A stretch of DNA of 64,000 bases from Alicyclobacillus mali (GTDB taxonomy: Bacteria > Bacillota > Bacilli > Alicyclobacillales > Alicyclobacillaceae), in assembly GCF_017329565.1 (NCBI RefSeq), contig NZ_JAFMTT010000016.1; one strand, written 5' to 3'. Positions 7,876-16,421 of the stretch are shown in pieces (positions within the stretch are counted from its first letter, which is position 1; every line of letters starts with the position of its first letter). The notes beneath the pieces were generated by a model. That model was given only the letters and a program-made list of their open reading frames with translations. It searched no databases and was not told the DNA's origin. Made by a program: the position numbers and the translations under genes.

Positions 7876-8862
7876 ATGCTCGCGGTCATCATGAAGCAGT
7901 TTGGCGGGCCGGAGGTGCTCGAAATCGGCGAGGTGGAGACGCCGAAGCCAGGTCCTGGCGAGGTGCTGGTGCGCGTTCGCGCGACGGCCTTGAATCGCGC
8001 GGATCTCCTGCAGCGGCGCGGCCTGTACCCGCCTCCGCCGGGGGCATCCGACATCCTGGGCCTTGAAATGGCGGGGGACGTGGAGGCCATCGGTCCAGGC
8101 GTGACCTCGGTCGGCGAGGGCGATCGCGTCGCGGCGCTGTTGCCCGGCGGCGGCTACGCGCAGTACGCCGTGGTGCCGGCCGGCATGCTGATTCGGCTGC
8201 CTGACAACCTCTCGTACGAACAGGGCGCGGCCATCCCAGAGACCTTTCTCACCGCTTATCTGAACCTGTTCGTGCTCGGCCGCCTGAGCCCAGGGGAGAC
8301 GGTCCTCGTGCACGCGGGAGCGAGCGGCGTCGGCACGTCGGCGATTCAACTCATCCGCCTCGCGGGGGCGCATAGCATCGTCACGGCGGGCAGCGCCGAC
8401 AAAATCGCCAAGTGCCTCGAGCTCGGCGCCAAGGCGGGCTGGAATTACCACGACGGATCGTTCGTCGACTTTGTCCGCCAGGAGACAGACGGTCGCGGCG
8501 CCGACATCATCTTCGATTTCGTAGGGGCGCCTTACTTCCACGACAACCTGCGCGCGCTGGCCGTGGACGGGCGGCTCATTGTCATCGGCACAATGGGCGG
8601 AACGAAGGTCGACGGGTTCGATCTCGGCCATATCCTCGCGAAGCGGCAGCAAATCATCGGGACCGCTCTCCGCTCCCGCAGCCTGGAGGCGAAGATCGAG
8701 CTCACGGCCGCGTTCGTGGCGTTCGCCCACGACGAGCTGGCAAAGGGCGACATTTCGCCCGTCCTTGACCAGGTGTACGACTGGCGCGACGTCCGCGCCG
8801 CGCACGAGCGGATGGAGGCCAATCAGAACATCGGAAAAATTGTCCTCAGGGTGACGGAGTGA
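7876..8862 (+). CDS. NAD(P)H:quinone oxidoreductase (zinc-independent MDR)
   Basis: A 328-residue medium-chain dehydrogenase/reductase of the quinone oxidoreductase/PIG3 group. The N-terminal catalytic domain has MKQFGGPEVLEIGEV and the family loop NRADLLQRRGLYPPPPG. The Rossmann domain follows, with VHAGASGVGTSAIQLIRLAGA near residues 140-160 for NADPH. There are no zinc-ligand cysteines, as expected. It likely reduces quinones or reactive enones. GGGGAGGCGACGAC precedes the ATG. It sits 30 bases after purN and is followed by a strong terminator. Confidence 0.9.
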   Translation: MLAVIMKQFGGPEVLEIGEVETPKPGPGEVLVRVRATALNRADLLQRRGLYPPPPGASDILGLEMAGDVEAIGPGVTSVGEGDRVAALLPGGGYAQYAVVPAGMLIRLPDNLSYEQGAAIPETFLTAYLNLFVLGRLSPGETVLVHAGASGVGTSAIQLIRLAGAHSIVTAGSADKIAKCLELGAKAGWNYHDGSFVDFVRQETDGRGADIIFDFVGAPYFHDNLRALAVDGRLIVIGTMGGTKVDGFDLGHILAKRQQIIGTALRSRSLEAKIELTAAFVAFAHDELAKGDISPVLDQVYDWRDVRAAHERMEANQNIGKIVLRVTE

Positions 8863-8890
8863 CGAAAGACGCCTCGCCCTGACAGTACTC

Positions 8891-8933
8891 TTCGGGCCTG
8901 ACGCCATGGAGCGTGTCAGGCCCGAATTTGTTT
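8891..8933 (+). terminator. terminator before mtl operon
   Basis: Perfect 12-bp stem TTCGGGCCTGAC / GTCAGGCCCGAA (8891-8902 with 8915-8926) followed by TTTGTTT. It separates the quinone reductase gene from the mannitol operon. Confidence 0.9.
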
Positions 8934-8936
8934 GCG

Positions 8937-8965
8937 TTGATGCGCGTCACGCGGGCATGTATCTT
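8937..8965 (+). promoter_or_regulatory. sigma-A promoter of mtl operon
   Basis: TTGATG (8937-8942), 17-base spacer, TATCTT (8960-8965); predicted transcription start near 8972. It lies directly after the terminator and is the only good promoter ahead of mtlA. Confidence 0.6.
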
Positions 8966-8966
8966 G

Positions 8967-8995
8967 TTCGACAGAAAGCGATTACAACTGTCGAA
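8967..8995. promoter_or_regulatory. inverted repeat enclosing a cre-like site
   Basis: Perfect 8-bp inverted repeat TTCGACAG / CTGTCGAA (8967-8974, 8988-8995). Between and overlapping the arms, the minus strand at 8973-8986 reads TGTAATCGCTTTCT, matching the CcpA cre consensus TGTAANCGNTTNCA at all but the last position. Both elements sit at and just after the predicted +1, a repressing position. The right arm abuts the mtlA Shine-Dalgarno (8994-9000), so an RNA hairpin could also mask it. CcpA control is an inference; the inverted repeat may be a second operator. Confidence 0.65.
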
Positions 8996-9007
8996 GGAGG
9001 GCGTAAC

Positions 9008-10468
9008 GTGGCGACCCAGGTTGCAGCACAACCGATTGCGTCGAGCGGCCGGGCTCGGGCGGCGATGCAAAAGTTCGGTGGCTTTCTGGCGGGCATGGTC
9101 ATGCCCAACATTCCCGCGTTTATCGCGTGGGGCCTGATCACCGCGTTCTTTATTCCCACAGGGTGGACCCCGAACGCGAAGCTCGATCAGCTGGTTTCTC
9201 CCATGGTCTCATTTCTCATTCCGGTTCTCATTGGCTTCACCGGAGGGCGCCTCGTGCACGGGATCCGCGGGGGCGTCGTGGGCGCCATCGCCACGGCGGG
9301 CGTGGCCATTGGCGCATCTCAGCCGATGTTCATCGGCGCGATGATCATGGGCCCCCTCGGCGGCTACCTGATCAAGCAGTTCGACCGCGCCGTGGAAGGG
9401 CGCATCCGCGCTGGTTTCGAGATGTTGGTCAACACGTTTTCCGCAGGCATCCTGGGCGGGGGGCTCGCGATTCTCGGTTTTCTAGGCGTGCAGCCCATCA
9501 TGGATCAGGTGTCCGCTTGGCTGGGTGCGGCGGCCGTGTGGGTGACCAATGCGCATCTTCTGCCGCTCATCGCCATCTTTATTGAGCCGGGCAAGGTTCT
9601 GTTTTTGAACAACGCCATCAACCACGGTATCCTTGAACCCATCGGCGTCGAGCAGGCCAAGCAGGCGGGCAAGTCCATCTTCTTCCTGCTTGAGACCGAC
9701 CCGGGGCCGGGCCTGGGGCTGCTCATGGCCTACTGGGCGTTTGCGAAGGGGGCCATCCGGCAGTCGGCACCTGGCGCAATTCTCATTCAGTTCTTCGGTG
9801 GCATTCACGAGGTGTACTTCCCGTACGTGCTGATGCGGCCCATTCTGGTCCTTGCCGTGATCTTGGGCGGCATGGCGGCGGACACGACCTTCATGGTCCT
9901 GCACGCCGGCCTCGTGGCGACGCCGTCGCCCGGCAGCATCTTCGCCGAGATCGCCATGACGCCGAAGGGCGGTTACTTCCCGGTGCTTTCGGGCATCTTT
10001 GTGGGCGCGCTGGTCTCGTTCCTGGTGGCTTCCTTCTTCATCCGCCGCTCTCGAGACGAGATGGACGAGAGCACCTTGGCGTTCGCCCAGGCTGTGGTGC
10101 AGGACATGAAGTCTCAGTCCAAGTTCACGCCGTCCGCTCAGCCAACGGCGCAGGCTGTGGCGGAAGAGGCGACGCTCGCAGGAGTCCCGCAGGCCGTGTA
10201 TTTCGCGTGTGAGGCTGGCATGGGATCGAGCGCAATGGGCGCGTCCATTCTGAAGAAGCGGCTGCAGGAGGCTGGCTACGACATCCCTGTGCATCACGTG
10301 CCGGTGAACCAACTGCCGTCCACAGCAGAGGTGGTGTTCACACAGGCCAGCTTCGAGACGCGCGCGCGCCAGGTCGCGCCGAAGGCGAAGATCTACCTGG
10401 TGCAAAACTTCTTGAACAAGGCGACCTACGACCAGCTGATTGAGGACCTTGGCCATCTGAAGGGATGA
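9008..10468 (+). CDS. mtlA: mannitol-specific PTS EIICB
   Basis: A 486-residue membrane permease and phosphotransferase that imports mannitol and phosphorylates it to mannitol 1-phosphate. EIIC spans roughly residues 25-345 with several membrane helices, including the conserved NNAINHGILEPIG and the GGIHEVYFPYVL motif. A linker and the EIIB domain follow from about 395, with phosphocysteine in FACEAGMGSSAMGAS. No EIIA domain is attached; that is supplied by mtlF. The GTG start is fixed by AAGGAGG seven bases upstream; a longer reading frame would start inside the upstream terminator. First gene of mtlA-R-F-D-ptsH-I. Confidence 0.95.
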   Translation: MATQVAAQPIASSGRARAAMQKFGGFLAGMVMPNIPAFIAWGLITAFFIPTGWTPNAKLDQLVSPMVSFLIPVLIGFTGGRLVHGIRGGVVGAIATAGVAIGASQPMFIGAMIMGPLGGYLIKQFDRAVEGRIRAGFEMLVNTFSAGILGGGLAILGFLGVQPIMDQVSAWLGAAAVWVTNAHLLPLIAIFIEPGKVLFLNNAINHGILEPIGVEQAKQAGKSIFFLLETDPGPGLGLLMAYWAFAKGAIRQSAPGAILIQFFGGIHEVYFPYVLMRPILVLAVILGGMAADTTFMVLHAGLVATPSPGSIFAEIAMTPKGGYFPVLSGIFVGALVSFLVASFFIRRSRDEMDESTLAFAQAVVQDMKSQSKFTPSAQPTAQAVAEEATLAGVPQAVYFACEAGMGSSAMGASILKKRLQEAGYDIPVHHVPVNQLPSTAEVVFTQASFETRARQVAPKAKIYLVQNFLNKATYDQLIEDLGHLKG

Positions 10469-10471
10469 GGC

Positions 10472-12496
10472 ATGGCGAACGAACTGACGGATCGCCAAAA
10501 ACTCTTGCTCTTGGAACTGGTGCGGCACTCGGAAGGCGTGGATCCTTCCGAGGCCGCGCGCCGTTTGGACGTCAGCCGCCGCACGCTGCAGCGCGACTTG
10601 CGCGCCGTGGCCGGCTGGCTCCGCCCGTTCCGGGTACGGATGGAGAGTCAAGGCGGGAGGTTATGCCTGCAAGCTTCGCCGCAGGAATTGGGGCGCATCG
10701 AAGCTGAACTGGGACCCGTGACTTCGAGAACCCTAGTCGTCACACCCCGACAGCGGGCTGCGCTTCTCGCTCTCTGGCTTCTGGCCGAGCCGGGACCGCT
10801 CAAGCTTGCCTATTTGGGCAAGGTTCTCGACGCCGCGCCGGCGAGCTTAAGCAGTGATTTGAACGACCTCGCTCCCTGGTTGCGCGCTCGTCATATGACC
10901 CTCGTGCGCAGGCAGGGCTTCGGCGTGTTGGTCGAAGGAAGCGAGGTGGCCAGGCGCGAAGCCATGGCTGACATCGTCTACGAGCAGATATCACCGTATC
11001 AACTGGCTCGCATCATCACGCGAGAAGGCGATCTCAGCCATCCCGTCGCGCGTTGGCTCGTTCAGTTTGTGCCGCAATCGGTGCTCAAGGGTCTCGCGGA
11101 CACCGTCGAAGCCGTACTCGGCGCCGCGGAGCCCCCGGTCGAGGAGGCGGATCGGTCTGAGGTGTGGCTGTATGCTTCCGTCCAATGCCTGCGCGCTGCG
11201 CGAGGAGGTGTGGTGCGCGGCGAGGATCTGGGCCCAGCGGAGCGCCCCAGCGACATCGCGCTTGCGAAGGAACTCCTCAACGGTCTGTCGCAGGCGGCTG
11301 ACCTTCCGGCCCTCTCGACAGAACCCGAAATCCGGTACATGGCCCGGCACCTCGCGGGTCTCAGGGTGCGCCTGGAGGACGATTTTCGCCTACTGCCGTC
11401 CAACGTGACGGCACTCGATCTCGCCCATCGCTTCGCTCGCGCGGTCGAGGACATCACGCGGCTGCCGTTCGCGTCGGACCATCTGCTCGTGAGTGGGCTC
11501 GCGCAGCACCTCGCTTCTGCGCTCAATCGCATCCGGGCTGGGCTTCCCATTCGCAATCCGCTGCTGGAGACGGTCAAGGCCCGGTATGCGGAACTATTTT
11601 CCGCGGCGGAATCGGCCGCTCGCGAGGTTTTCGCCACACACGGGGTTCGGCTGCCGGATGAGGAAATCGGCTTTCTGGCCATGCATCTCGGAGCTTCCCG
11701 GGAGCGGCGGCTGGCGGAGGAGAAGTGGCGCGCCGTCATTGTCTGCCCCCACGGGCTCAGTTCGGCGCGGCTTCTCGCGAGCCGCGTGCGCAAGGAGCTG
11801 CCCGAAGTCTCCGTGCAGGAGGTGGCTTCGGCGCGATTGGCTTCCCATTTGAATGCCGATCTCGTCCTGTCCACCGTTTCGTTGCCGGAGTCGGACGTGC
11901 CCGTGGTGGTCGTGTCGCCGTTTCTCACGGAGGAGGATCTCTGCGCGGTTCGACTCGCGCTTGCCAAGCTAGAAGGGCCCGCGCGTAGCTCGCCCAAGCC
12001 GAGCGGGTTCGTGCCGAGCGATTCCACGTGGGCCATCCGCCTGGCGTCGTCCGCTCGGACGGCCCCCATTCGTGCGCGCGCGATGGACGAAGCAATTCGT
12101 TGCATCGCGCATGATCTGGTTCGCCAAGGGCGCGCTTCCGACGCCGAATCGATTGTGGATGCCATCGAGCGCAGGGAGCGATTGGGGAGCATCGTGTTGC
12201 CGGGGCGTCAACTCGCAGTCCTGCACGCGAGGACGGATGCGATGGACGGCCCGTTTGTCGGCGTGTATCGCCTGGAGCGACCGATGTGGATGCGAGGGCT
12301 GGGCGAGGACGAGCCCGTGTCGGTCGTCCTGGTGTTGCTCGCCCGCGTGCGTGAGGACCCAGGTGCCATTGATGGCCTCGGTCGCATCTCGGCCGCTTTG
12401 GTCGAATCGGAGTCGCTGGTGCAGGCGCTGCAAAGCGCCGGGGAAGAAGATGTTCGACAGCGTTTGTACGACGCAATGGTTTGTCTGGAGGAGTGA
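10472..12496 (+). CDS. mtlR: PRD-containing transcriptional activator of mannitol genes
   Basis: A 674-residue MtlR-type regulator. Domains in order: N-terminal winged HTH (about 5-60, VSRRTLQRDLRAV), two PTS regulation domains (roughly 180-400), an EIIB-like domain with Cys in VCPHGLSSARL (about 420-510), and a C-terminal EIIA-Mtl-like domain (about 530-670) with His in LAVLHARTD. In related Bacillota, phosphorylation by HPr and the EII proteins at PRD2 and the EIIA/EIIB-like domains sets activity according to mannitol and preferred sugars. It begins three bases after mtlA and ends just before mtlF, so the regulator is co-transcribed with its targets. Confidence 0.93.
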   Translation: MANELTDRQKLLLLELVRHSEGVDPSEAARRLDVSRRTLQRDLRAVAGWLRPFRVRMESQGGRLCLQASPQELGRIEAELGPVTSRTLVVTPRQRAALLALWLLAEPGPLKLAYLGKVLDAAPASLSSDLNDLAPWLRARHMTLVRRQGFGVLVEGSEVARREAMADIVYEQISPYQLARIITREGDLSHPVARWLVQFVPQSVLKGLADTVEAVLGAAEPPVEEADRSEVWLYASVQCLRAARGGVVRGEDLGPAERPSDIALAKELLNGLSQAADLPALSTEPEIRYMARHLAGLRVRLEDDFRLLPSNVTALDLAHRFARAVEDITRLPFASDHLLVSGLAQHLASALNRIRAGLPIRNPLLETVKARYAELFSAAESAAREVFATHGVRLPDEEIGFLAMHLGASRERRLAEEKWRAVIVCPHGLSSARLLASRVRKELPEVSVQEVASARLASHLNADLVLSTVSLPESDVPVVVVSPFLTEEDLCAVRLALAKLEGPARSSPKPSGFVPSDSTWAIRLASSARTAPIRARAMDEAIRCIAHDLVRQGRASDAESIVDAIERRERLGSIVLPGRQLAVLHARTDAMDGPFVGVYRLERPMWMRGLGEDEPVSVVLVLLARVREDPGAIDGLGRISAALVESESLVQALQSAGEEDVRQRLYDAMVCLEE

Positions 12497-12501
12497 CGAA
12501 C

Positions 12502-12930
12502 ATGGTGAAATTGGACGCGCGCCATGTGGCGCTGAATGTGGGGTCGGAGCCAAAGGAAGAGGCCATTCGCCGGGTGGGTCGCATGCTGGTGGACCTGGGG
12601 CATGTGGAGGCGCCGTATGTGGACAGCATGCTTGAGCGAGAGGCTGCGACCACCACATATATCGGCAACGGGATCGCCATTCCGCACGGCATGCCGGATT
12701 CGGTGACGTACATTCGCGCATCTGGCATTGTCGTGGCACAGTACCCGGATGGCGTGGATTTCGGCGGGGAGAAGGCGAAGCTCGTCATCGGTATTGCGGG
12801 CAAGGGCGAGGAGCACATGGAACTGCTCTCCCAGATCGCCACGGTCTGCATGGACGAGTCGAACGTCGCGAAGCTGGTCCAGGCGGCGTCGGCCGACGAA
12901 ATTGTGCAGATTCTGGAGCGCGCGTCATGA
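12502..12930 (+). CDS. mtlF: mannitol-specific PTS EIIA
   Basis: A 142-residue cytoplasmic phosphocarrier that passes phosphate from HPr to the EIIB domain of MtlA. The phosphorylated histidine lies in GNGIAIPHGMPDSV at about residue 61. Length matches stand-alone EIIA-Mtl. GGAGGAG at the end of mtlR, nine bases before ATG 12502, supports this start. The stop overlaps the mtlD start codon (ATGA), indicating translational coupling. Confidence 0.95.
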   Translation: MVKLDARHVALNVGSEPKEEAIRRVGRMLVDLGHVEAPYVDSMLEREAATTTYIGNGIAIPHGMPDSVTYIRASGIVVAQYPDGVDFGGEKAKLVIGIAGKGEEHMELLSQIATVCMDESNVAKLVQAASADEIVQILERAS

Positions 12931-14078
12931 GGCGGGCGCTGCACTTCGGCGCGGGCAACATTGGCCGCGGATTCATCGGCTGGTTGCTCGCCGACGCCGG
13001 ATTTCAGGTGACGTTTGCAGATGTTGTGCCGGGGCTCGTCAACGAGATTGCGGCGAAGCGCAGCTACCGCGTCATTGAGCTCGGCGAGGAAAAGCGCGTC
13101 GTCGAGGTGCAAGGCGTGGACGCGTGCCTGCTCGGCTCGGAGCGGTGCGTCGAGCTTGCGGCGACGAGCGATTGGATTACGACGGCGGTCGGTGTTCGCC
13201 ACCTTGAAGGCGTGGCCGAGGTGTTGGTGGAGGGATTCCGCCGGCGCATGCGAGCGGGGCGAGAGGGCGACGTGATGGTCATTGCGTGCGAAAACGCGGT
13301 GCGGGCAACGTCCCAGCTGCGCCGCCACGTCGAGCGGCTGGCGGACGGCGCGTTGCGCGAATTCCTGGATGCGCGCGTGCGTTTCCTCGACGCCGCGGTG
13401 GATCGTATCGCTCCGAACCGCGAGGGGCACGCGGAGGATGCGCTGGACGCCGTGGTGGAGTCGTACTACGAGTGGGTGGTCGAGGGGAGTCCCGTGCCCG
13501 GCGCGCCGCACGGCATTTCATGGGTCTCGGATCTCGATCCGTATCTGGAGCGCAAGCTGTACCTCGTGAACGGGGCGCACGCCGCCATTGCGTATCTCGC
13601 GCATCTCCGCGGCATTGCGACCATCGGCGAGGCGCTCGCGCAACAGGACATCGAGCAGCACGCCGCGCGATTCCAGGAGGAAGCGGCGCGCGGCTTGGCG
13701 CATCGCCACCCCGCCTTCGATGTTGCCGATCTCACCTCGTACGCGGCGAAGGTGCGAACCCGTTTCGCGAATCCGCACGTGGTCGATCACGTCACGCGCG
13801 TCGCGCGCGATCCGCTGCGCAAGCTGGCGCCCGGCGAGCGCCTGATGGGCCCTCTCGTGGCGGCCGCCGAAGCGGGCTGCGAAACGACGGCCATCGAACG
13901 GGCCATCGCATCTGCGCTGTGCTATCTGGACGAGAACGACGAGGCTTCGCTGGAGTTGCAGCGGCGAATCGCGACCGAAGGCGTGGAGCAGGTGGCTCGC
14001 GCGGTGTGCGGCCTCGAGGGTGCACAGCTTCGCGGCGTGATGGCTGCGTATCAGGAACTGCAAGCCCCTATCCATTAA
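12927..14078 (+). CDS. mtlD: mannitol-1-phosphate 5-dehydrogenase
   Basis: A 383-residue NAD-dependent enzyme oxidising mannitol 1-phosphate to fructose 6-phosphate, linking uptake to glycolysis. The N-terminal Rossmann motif FGAGNIGRGFIGWLLADAG is at residues 7-25. The polyol-specific long-chain dehydrogenase catalytic region KLYLVNGAHAAIAYLAHLRG is near 211-230. Start overlaps the mtlF stop. Length is normal for MtlD. No odd features. Confidence 0.96.
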   Translation: MRRALHFGAGNIGRGFIGWLLADAGFQVTFADVVPGLVNEIAAKRSYRVIELGEEKRVVEVQGVDACLLGSERCVELAATSDWITTAVGVRHLEGVAEVLVEGFRRRMRAGREGDVMVIACENAVRATSQLRRHVERLADGALREFLDARVRFLDAAVDRIAPNREGHAEDALDAVVESYYEWVVEGSPVPGAPHGISWVSDLDPYLERKLYLVNGAHAAIAYLAHLRGIATIGEALAQQDIEQHAARFQEEAARGLAHRHPAFDVADLTSYAAKVRTRFANPHVVDHVTRVARDPLRKLAPGERLMGPLVAAAEAGCETTAIERAIASALCYLDENDEASLELQRRIATEGVEQVARAVCGLEGAQLRGVMAAYQELQAPIH

Positions 14079-14108
14079 AACAAGACAAACCCACAGGAGG
14101 TCATGGAG

Positions 14109-14378
14109 ATGGCAATGGCACAGCGAGAAATCGAACTGAAAAACCCTTCCGGGCTGCATGCTCGGCCGGCTTCGCTGTTTGTGGCAGAGGCGAACAAGTT
14201 TCAGTCGGAGATTTTCTTAGAGGCGAAGGGCAAGCGGATCAACGCCAAGAGCATTCTCGGCCTGTTGTCGCTCGCCATCGGGCAAGGCACCGTCATCAAG
14301 ATTGAGGCCGAGGGCGACGACGCAGAGCAGGCCGTCACCGCGCTGTGCGATCTCGTCGCGTCCGGGTTCGGCGAGTGA
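14109..14378 (+). CDS. ptsH: phosphocarrier protein HPr
   Basis: An 89-residue HPr. The histidine phosphorylated by enzyme I is His17 in NPSGLHARPAS, and the regulatory serine phosphorylated by HPr kinase is Ser48 in NAKSILGLLSL, so it can act as a CcpA corepressor. ATG 14109 was chosen because AGGAGG ends eight bases upstream; ATGs at 14103 and 14115 are alternatives. It lies 30 bases after mtlD in the same operon, unlike the common separate ptsHI operon, so expression of general PTS components may be tied to mannitol here. Confidence 0.95.
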   Translation: MAMAQREIELKNPSGLHARPASLFVAEANKFQSEIFLEAKGKRINAKSILGLLSLAIGQGTVIKIEAEGDDAEQAVTALCDLVASGFGE

Positions 14379-14388
14379 GGTGACCAAG

Positions 14389-16095
14389 ATGGGCACGGTG
14401 TATCGCGGCGTGGCCGCGTCGGACGGGGTCGCGGTGGCGAAAGCATGGCTCATCGCCCCGAGTGAGCCGTCCGTCGAGCGCGTGGAGATTGCAGATCCTC
14501 AGGCCGAATGGGCGCGCGTCGAGCGGGCCATCGCCGCCGCAAAAGAGGAACTCGCGGCGTTGCGCCAGACAGCCTTGGACAAGTTGGGCGAGGCGGAGGC
14601 GCAGTTGTTTGTCGCGCACGCGCAGATGCTCGACGATCCCGAACTCACGGGGCAGATTCGCCAAGCCATTGAGGCGGAGCGCGTCAACGCCGAGTGGGCG
14701 GTGAAAAGCGTGATCGACACCTTGGTGGGCCTGTTTGACGCGCTCGACGATGAGTACATGCGCCAGCGCGCGGCGGACGTCCGCGACGTGGGCGGCCGCC
14801 TGCTGCGCCATCTCCAGGGTGATGGCGGGGCGAGCCTCGCGGATCTCGCGGAGCCCGTCGTCCTGGTGGCGCGCGATCTCGCCCCTTCCGACACGGTCCA
14901 ACTGGATCCCGCGTTTGTGCGCGCGTTCGTGACGGACATCGGCGGGCGCACATCGCACACGGCCATCATGGCGAGATCGCTCGGCATCCCAGCGGTGGTG
15001 GGGCTCGGCGACATCACGGCGCACGTGGCCTCTGGGCAGGTGCTCGCCGTCGACGGGAGCGAGGGACTCGTCGTTGTGGAGCCGAATGAGGAGGAGCTCA
15101 AGCGCTTCTCGGCGCAAGTGGAGCGGCAGCAGTGGGAACGCTCTCGCCTCGCCGCGCTGCGCGACGCCGAATCGGTGACGCCGGACGGCCGCAGGGTCGA
15201 GATCGCGGGGAACATCGGCACCCCGGCCGAAGTGGCGCAGGTGTTGGCTCAGGGCGGGGAGGGGATAGGGCTCTTCCGTTCCGAATTCCTATACATGAAC
15301 CGCGAGACCGCACCCACGGAGGAAGAGCAGTTTGCGGCGTACAAGGAAGTCGCCGAGGCCATGGCTTTGCGCCCGGTCATCGTGCGCACGCTCGACGTCG
15401 GCGGCGACAAGGGCATCCCGTATCTCGGCCTGCCGCACGAGGACAACCCGTTCCTCGGGTATCGGGCCATCCGCGTCTGCCTGGATCAAAGGGAACTGTT
15501 TGCGGCGCAGCTTCGCGCCATCCTGCGCGCGTCGCACTACGGCAAGCTGCGCGTGATGTTTCCGATGATCGCGACGGTGGAGGAGGTGCGGGCGGCCAAG
15601 CGCGAACTCGAGGCGGCGAAGCAGGCGCTGCGCGAAGAGGGCGTGCCGTTCGACGAGGACATCGAAGTGGGCATCATGATCGAGATTCCGGCGGCGGCCG
15701 TCGTGGCGGATCGTCTGGCGAGGGAGGTCGACTTCTTCTCCATCGGCACGAACGATCTCATCCAGTACACGCTGGCGTGCGATCGGCTGAACGAGCGGAT
15801 TTCCCACCTGTACCAGCCGCTCAACCCGAGCGTGTTGCGGTTGGTGAAGATGGTCATTGACGGGGCGCACGCCGAGGGCAAGTGGGTCGGCATGTGCGGT
15901 GAGCTGGCGGGGGATCCGCGCGCGACCGCGATTCTCCTCGGCCTGGGACTGGACGAATTCAGCATGAGCGCGGGCTCCATCCTCAAGGTGCGCGATGTCG
16001 TGCGCAACACGCGCTACGAGGACGCAAAGGCTTTGGCGGCCCGGGCGCTCGAGGCCGATACCGAGTCGGATGTGCTGAAACTGTTGGAAGCCTGA
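14389..16095 (+). CDS. ptsI: PEP-protein phosphotransferase (enzyme I)
   Basis: A 568-residue enzyme I, which autophosphorylates from phosphoenolpyruvate and donates the phosphate to HPr. The phosphohistidine is His190 in GGRTSHTAIMARSLGIPAVVG. The C-terminal PEP-binding barrel shows FRSEFLYMNRE, RTLDVGGDKGIPYLG, the GIMIEIPAAAV segment and FFSIGTNDLIQYTLA. Start ATG 14389 follows TGAGGTGACC and lies ten bases after ptsH; an in-frame upstream extension inside ptsH is not needed. Last gene of the operon, followed by a strong terminator. Confidence 0.96.
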   Translation: MGTVYRGVAASDGVAVAKAWLIAPSEPSVERVEIADPQAEWARVERAIAAAKEELAALRQTALDKLGEAEAQLFVAHAQMLDDPELTGQIRQAIEAERVNAEWAVKSVIDTLVGLFDALDDEYMRQRAADVRDVGGRLLRHLQGDGGASLADLAEPVVLVARDLAPSDTVQLDPAFVRAFVTDIGGRTSHTAIMARSLGIPAVVGLGDITAHVASGQVLAVDGSEGLVVVEPNEEELKRFSAQVERQQWERSRLAALRDAESVTPDGRRVEIAGNIGTPAEVAQVLAQGGEGIGLFRSEFLYMNRETAPTEEEQFAAYKEVAEAMALRPVIVRTLDVGGDKGIPYLGLPHEDNPFLGYRAIRVCLDQRELFAAQLRAILRASHYGKLRVMFPMIATVEEVRAAKRELEAAKQALREEGVPFDEDIEVGIMIEIPAAAVVADRLAREVDFFSIGTNDLIQYTLACDRLNERISHLYQPLNPSVLRLVKMVIDGAHAEGKWVGMCGELAGDPRATAILLGLGLDEFSMSAGSILKVRDVVRNTRYEDAKALAARALEADTESDVLKLLEA

Positions 16096-16125
16096 GGCTC
16101 TGGAGTCGACGCGATCGGCCATGAA

Positions 16126-16159
16126 AATCCCGCGGGGTGCATCGCCCCGCGGGATTTTT
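16126..16159 (+). terminator. terminator of mtl-pts operon
   Basis: Perfect 12-bp stem AATCCCGCGGGG / CCCCGCGGGATT (16126-16137 with 16145-16156), seven-base loop, then TTT following the TT at the end of the stem. Confidence 0.93.
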
Positions 16160-16421
16160 GCAGAAGGGCGTCGCTTGCCGAACCGAGCCTGGCGCGCGTT
16201 CGCTACGTTCGCTCGTATCTTCCTATGAATGCCCCATTCCCGCTTCATCACCCGCACTTCCCACTGATCCCACATGGGCTTCGCTGCGTATGAATCCATG
16301 AAACGCGACGTCGGTCTTTGAGGAGCGGCAAGCCATGGCCTCCAGCTTGTCCCGTGCGGCGGCTTCCACTATCATACGTGACAGCACAACCAACTCCATC
16401 GTCCGTTTGAGGAGAGTGGAC

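Noticed and set aside
7153..8907. A 584-residue minus-strand frame opposite purN and the quinone reductase gene
   Set aside because: Antisense shadow; both plus-strand genes have clear catalytic motifs and ribosome binding sites.
13286..14305. A plus-strand frame overlapping mtlD and ptsH
   Set aside because: Out-of-frame reading of mtlD; composition Arg/Gly/Ala only.
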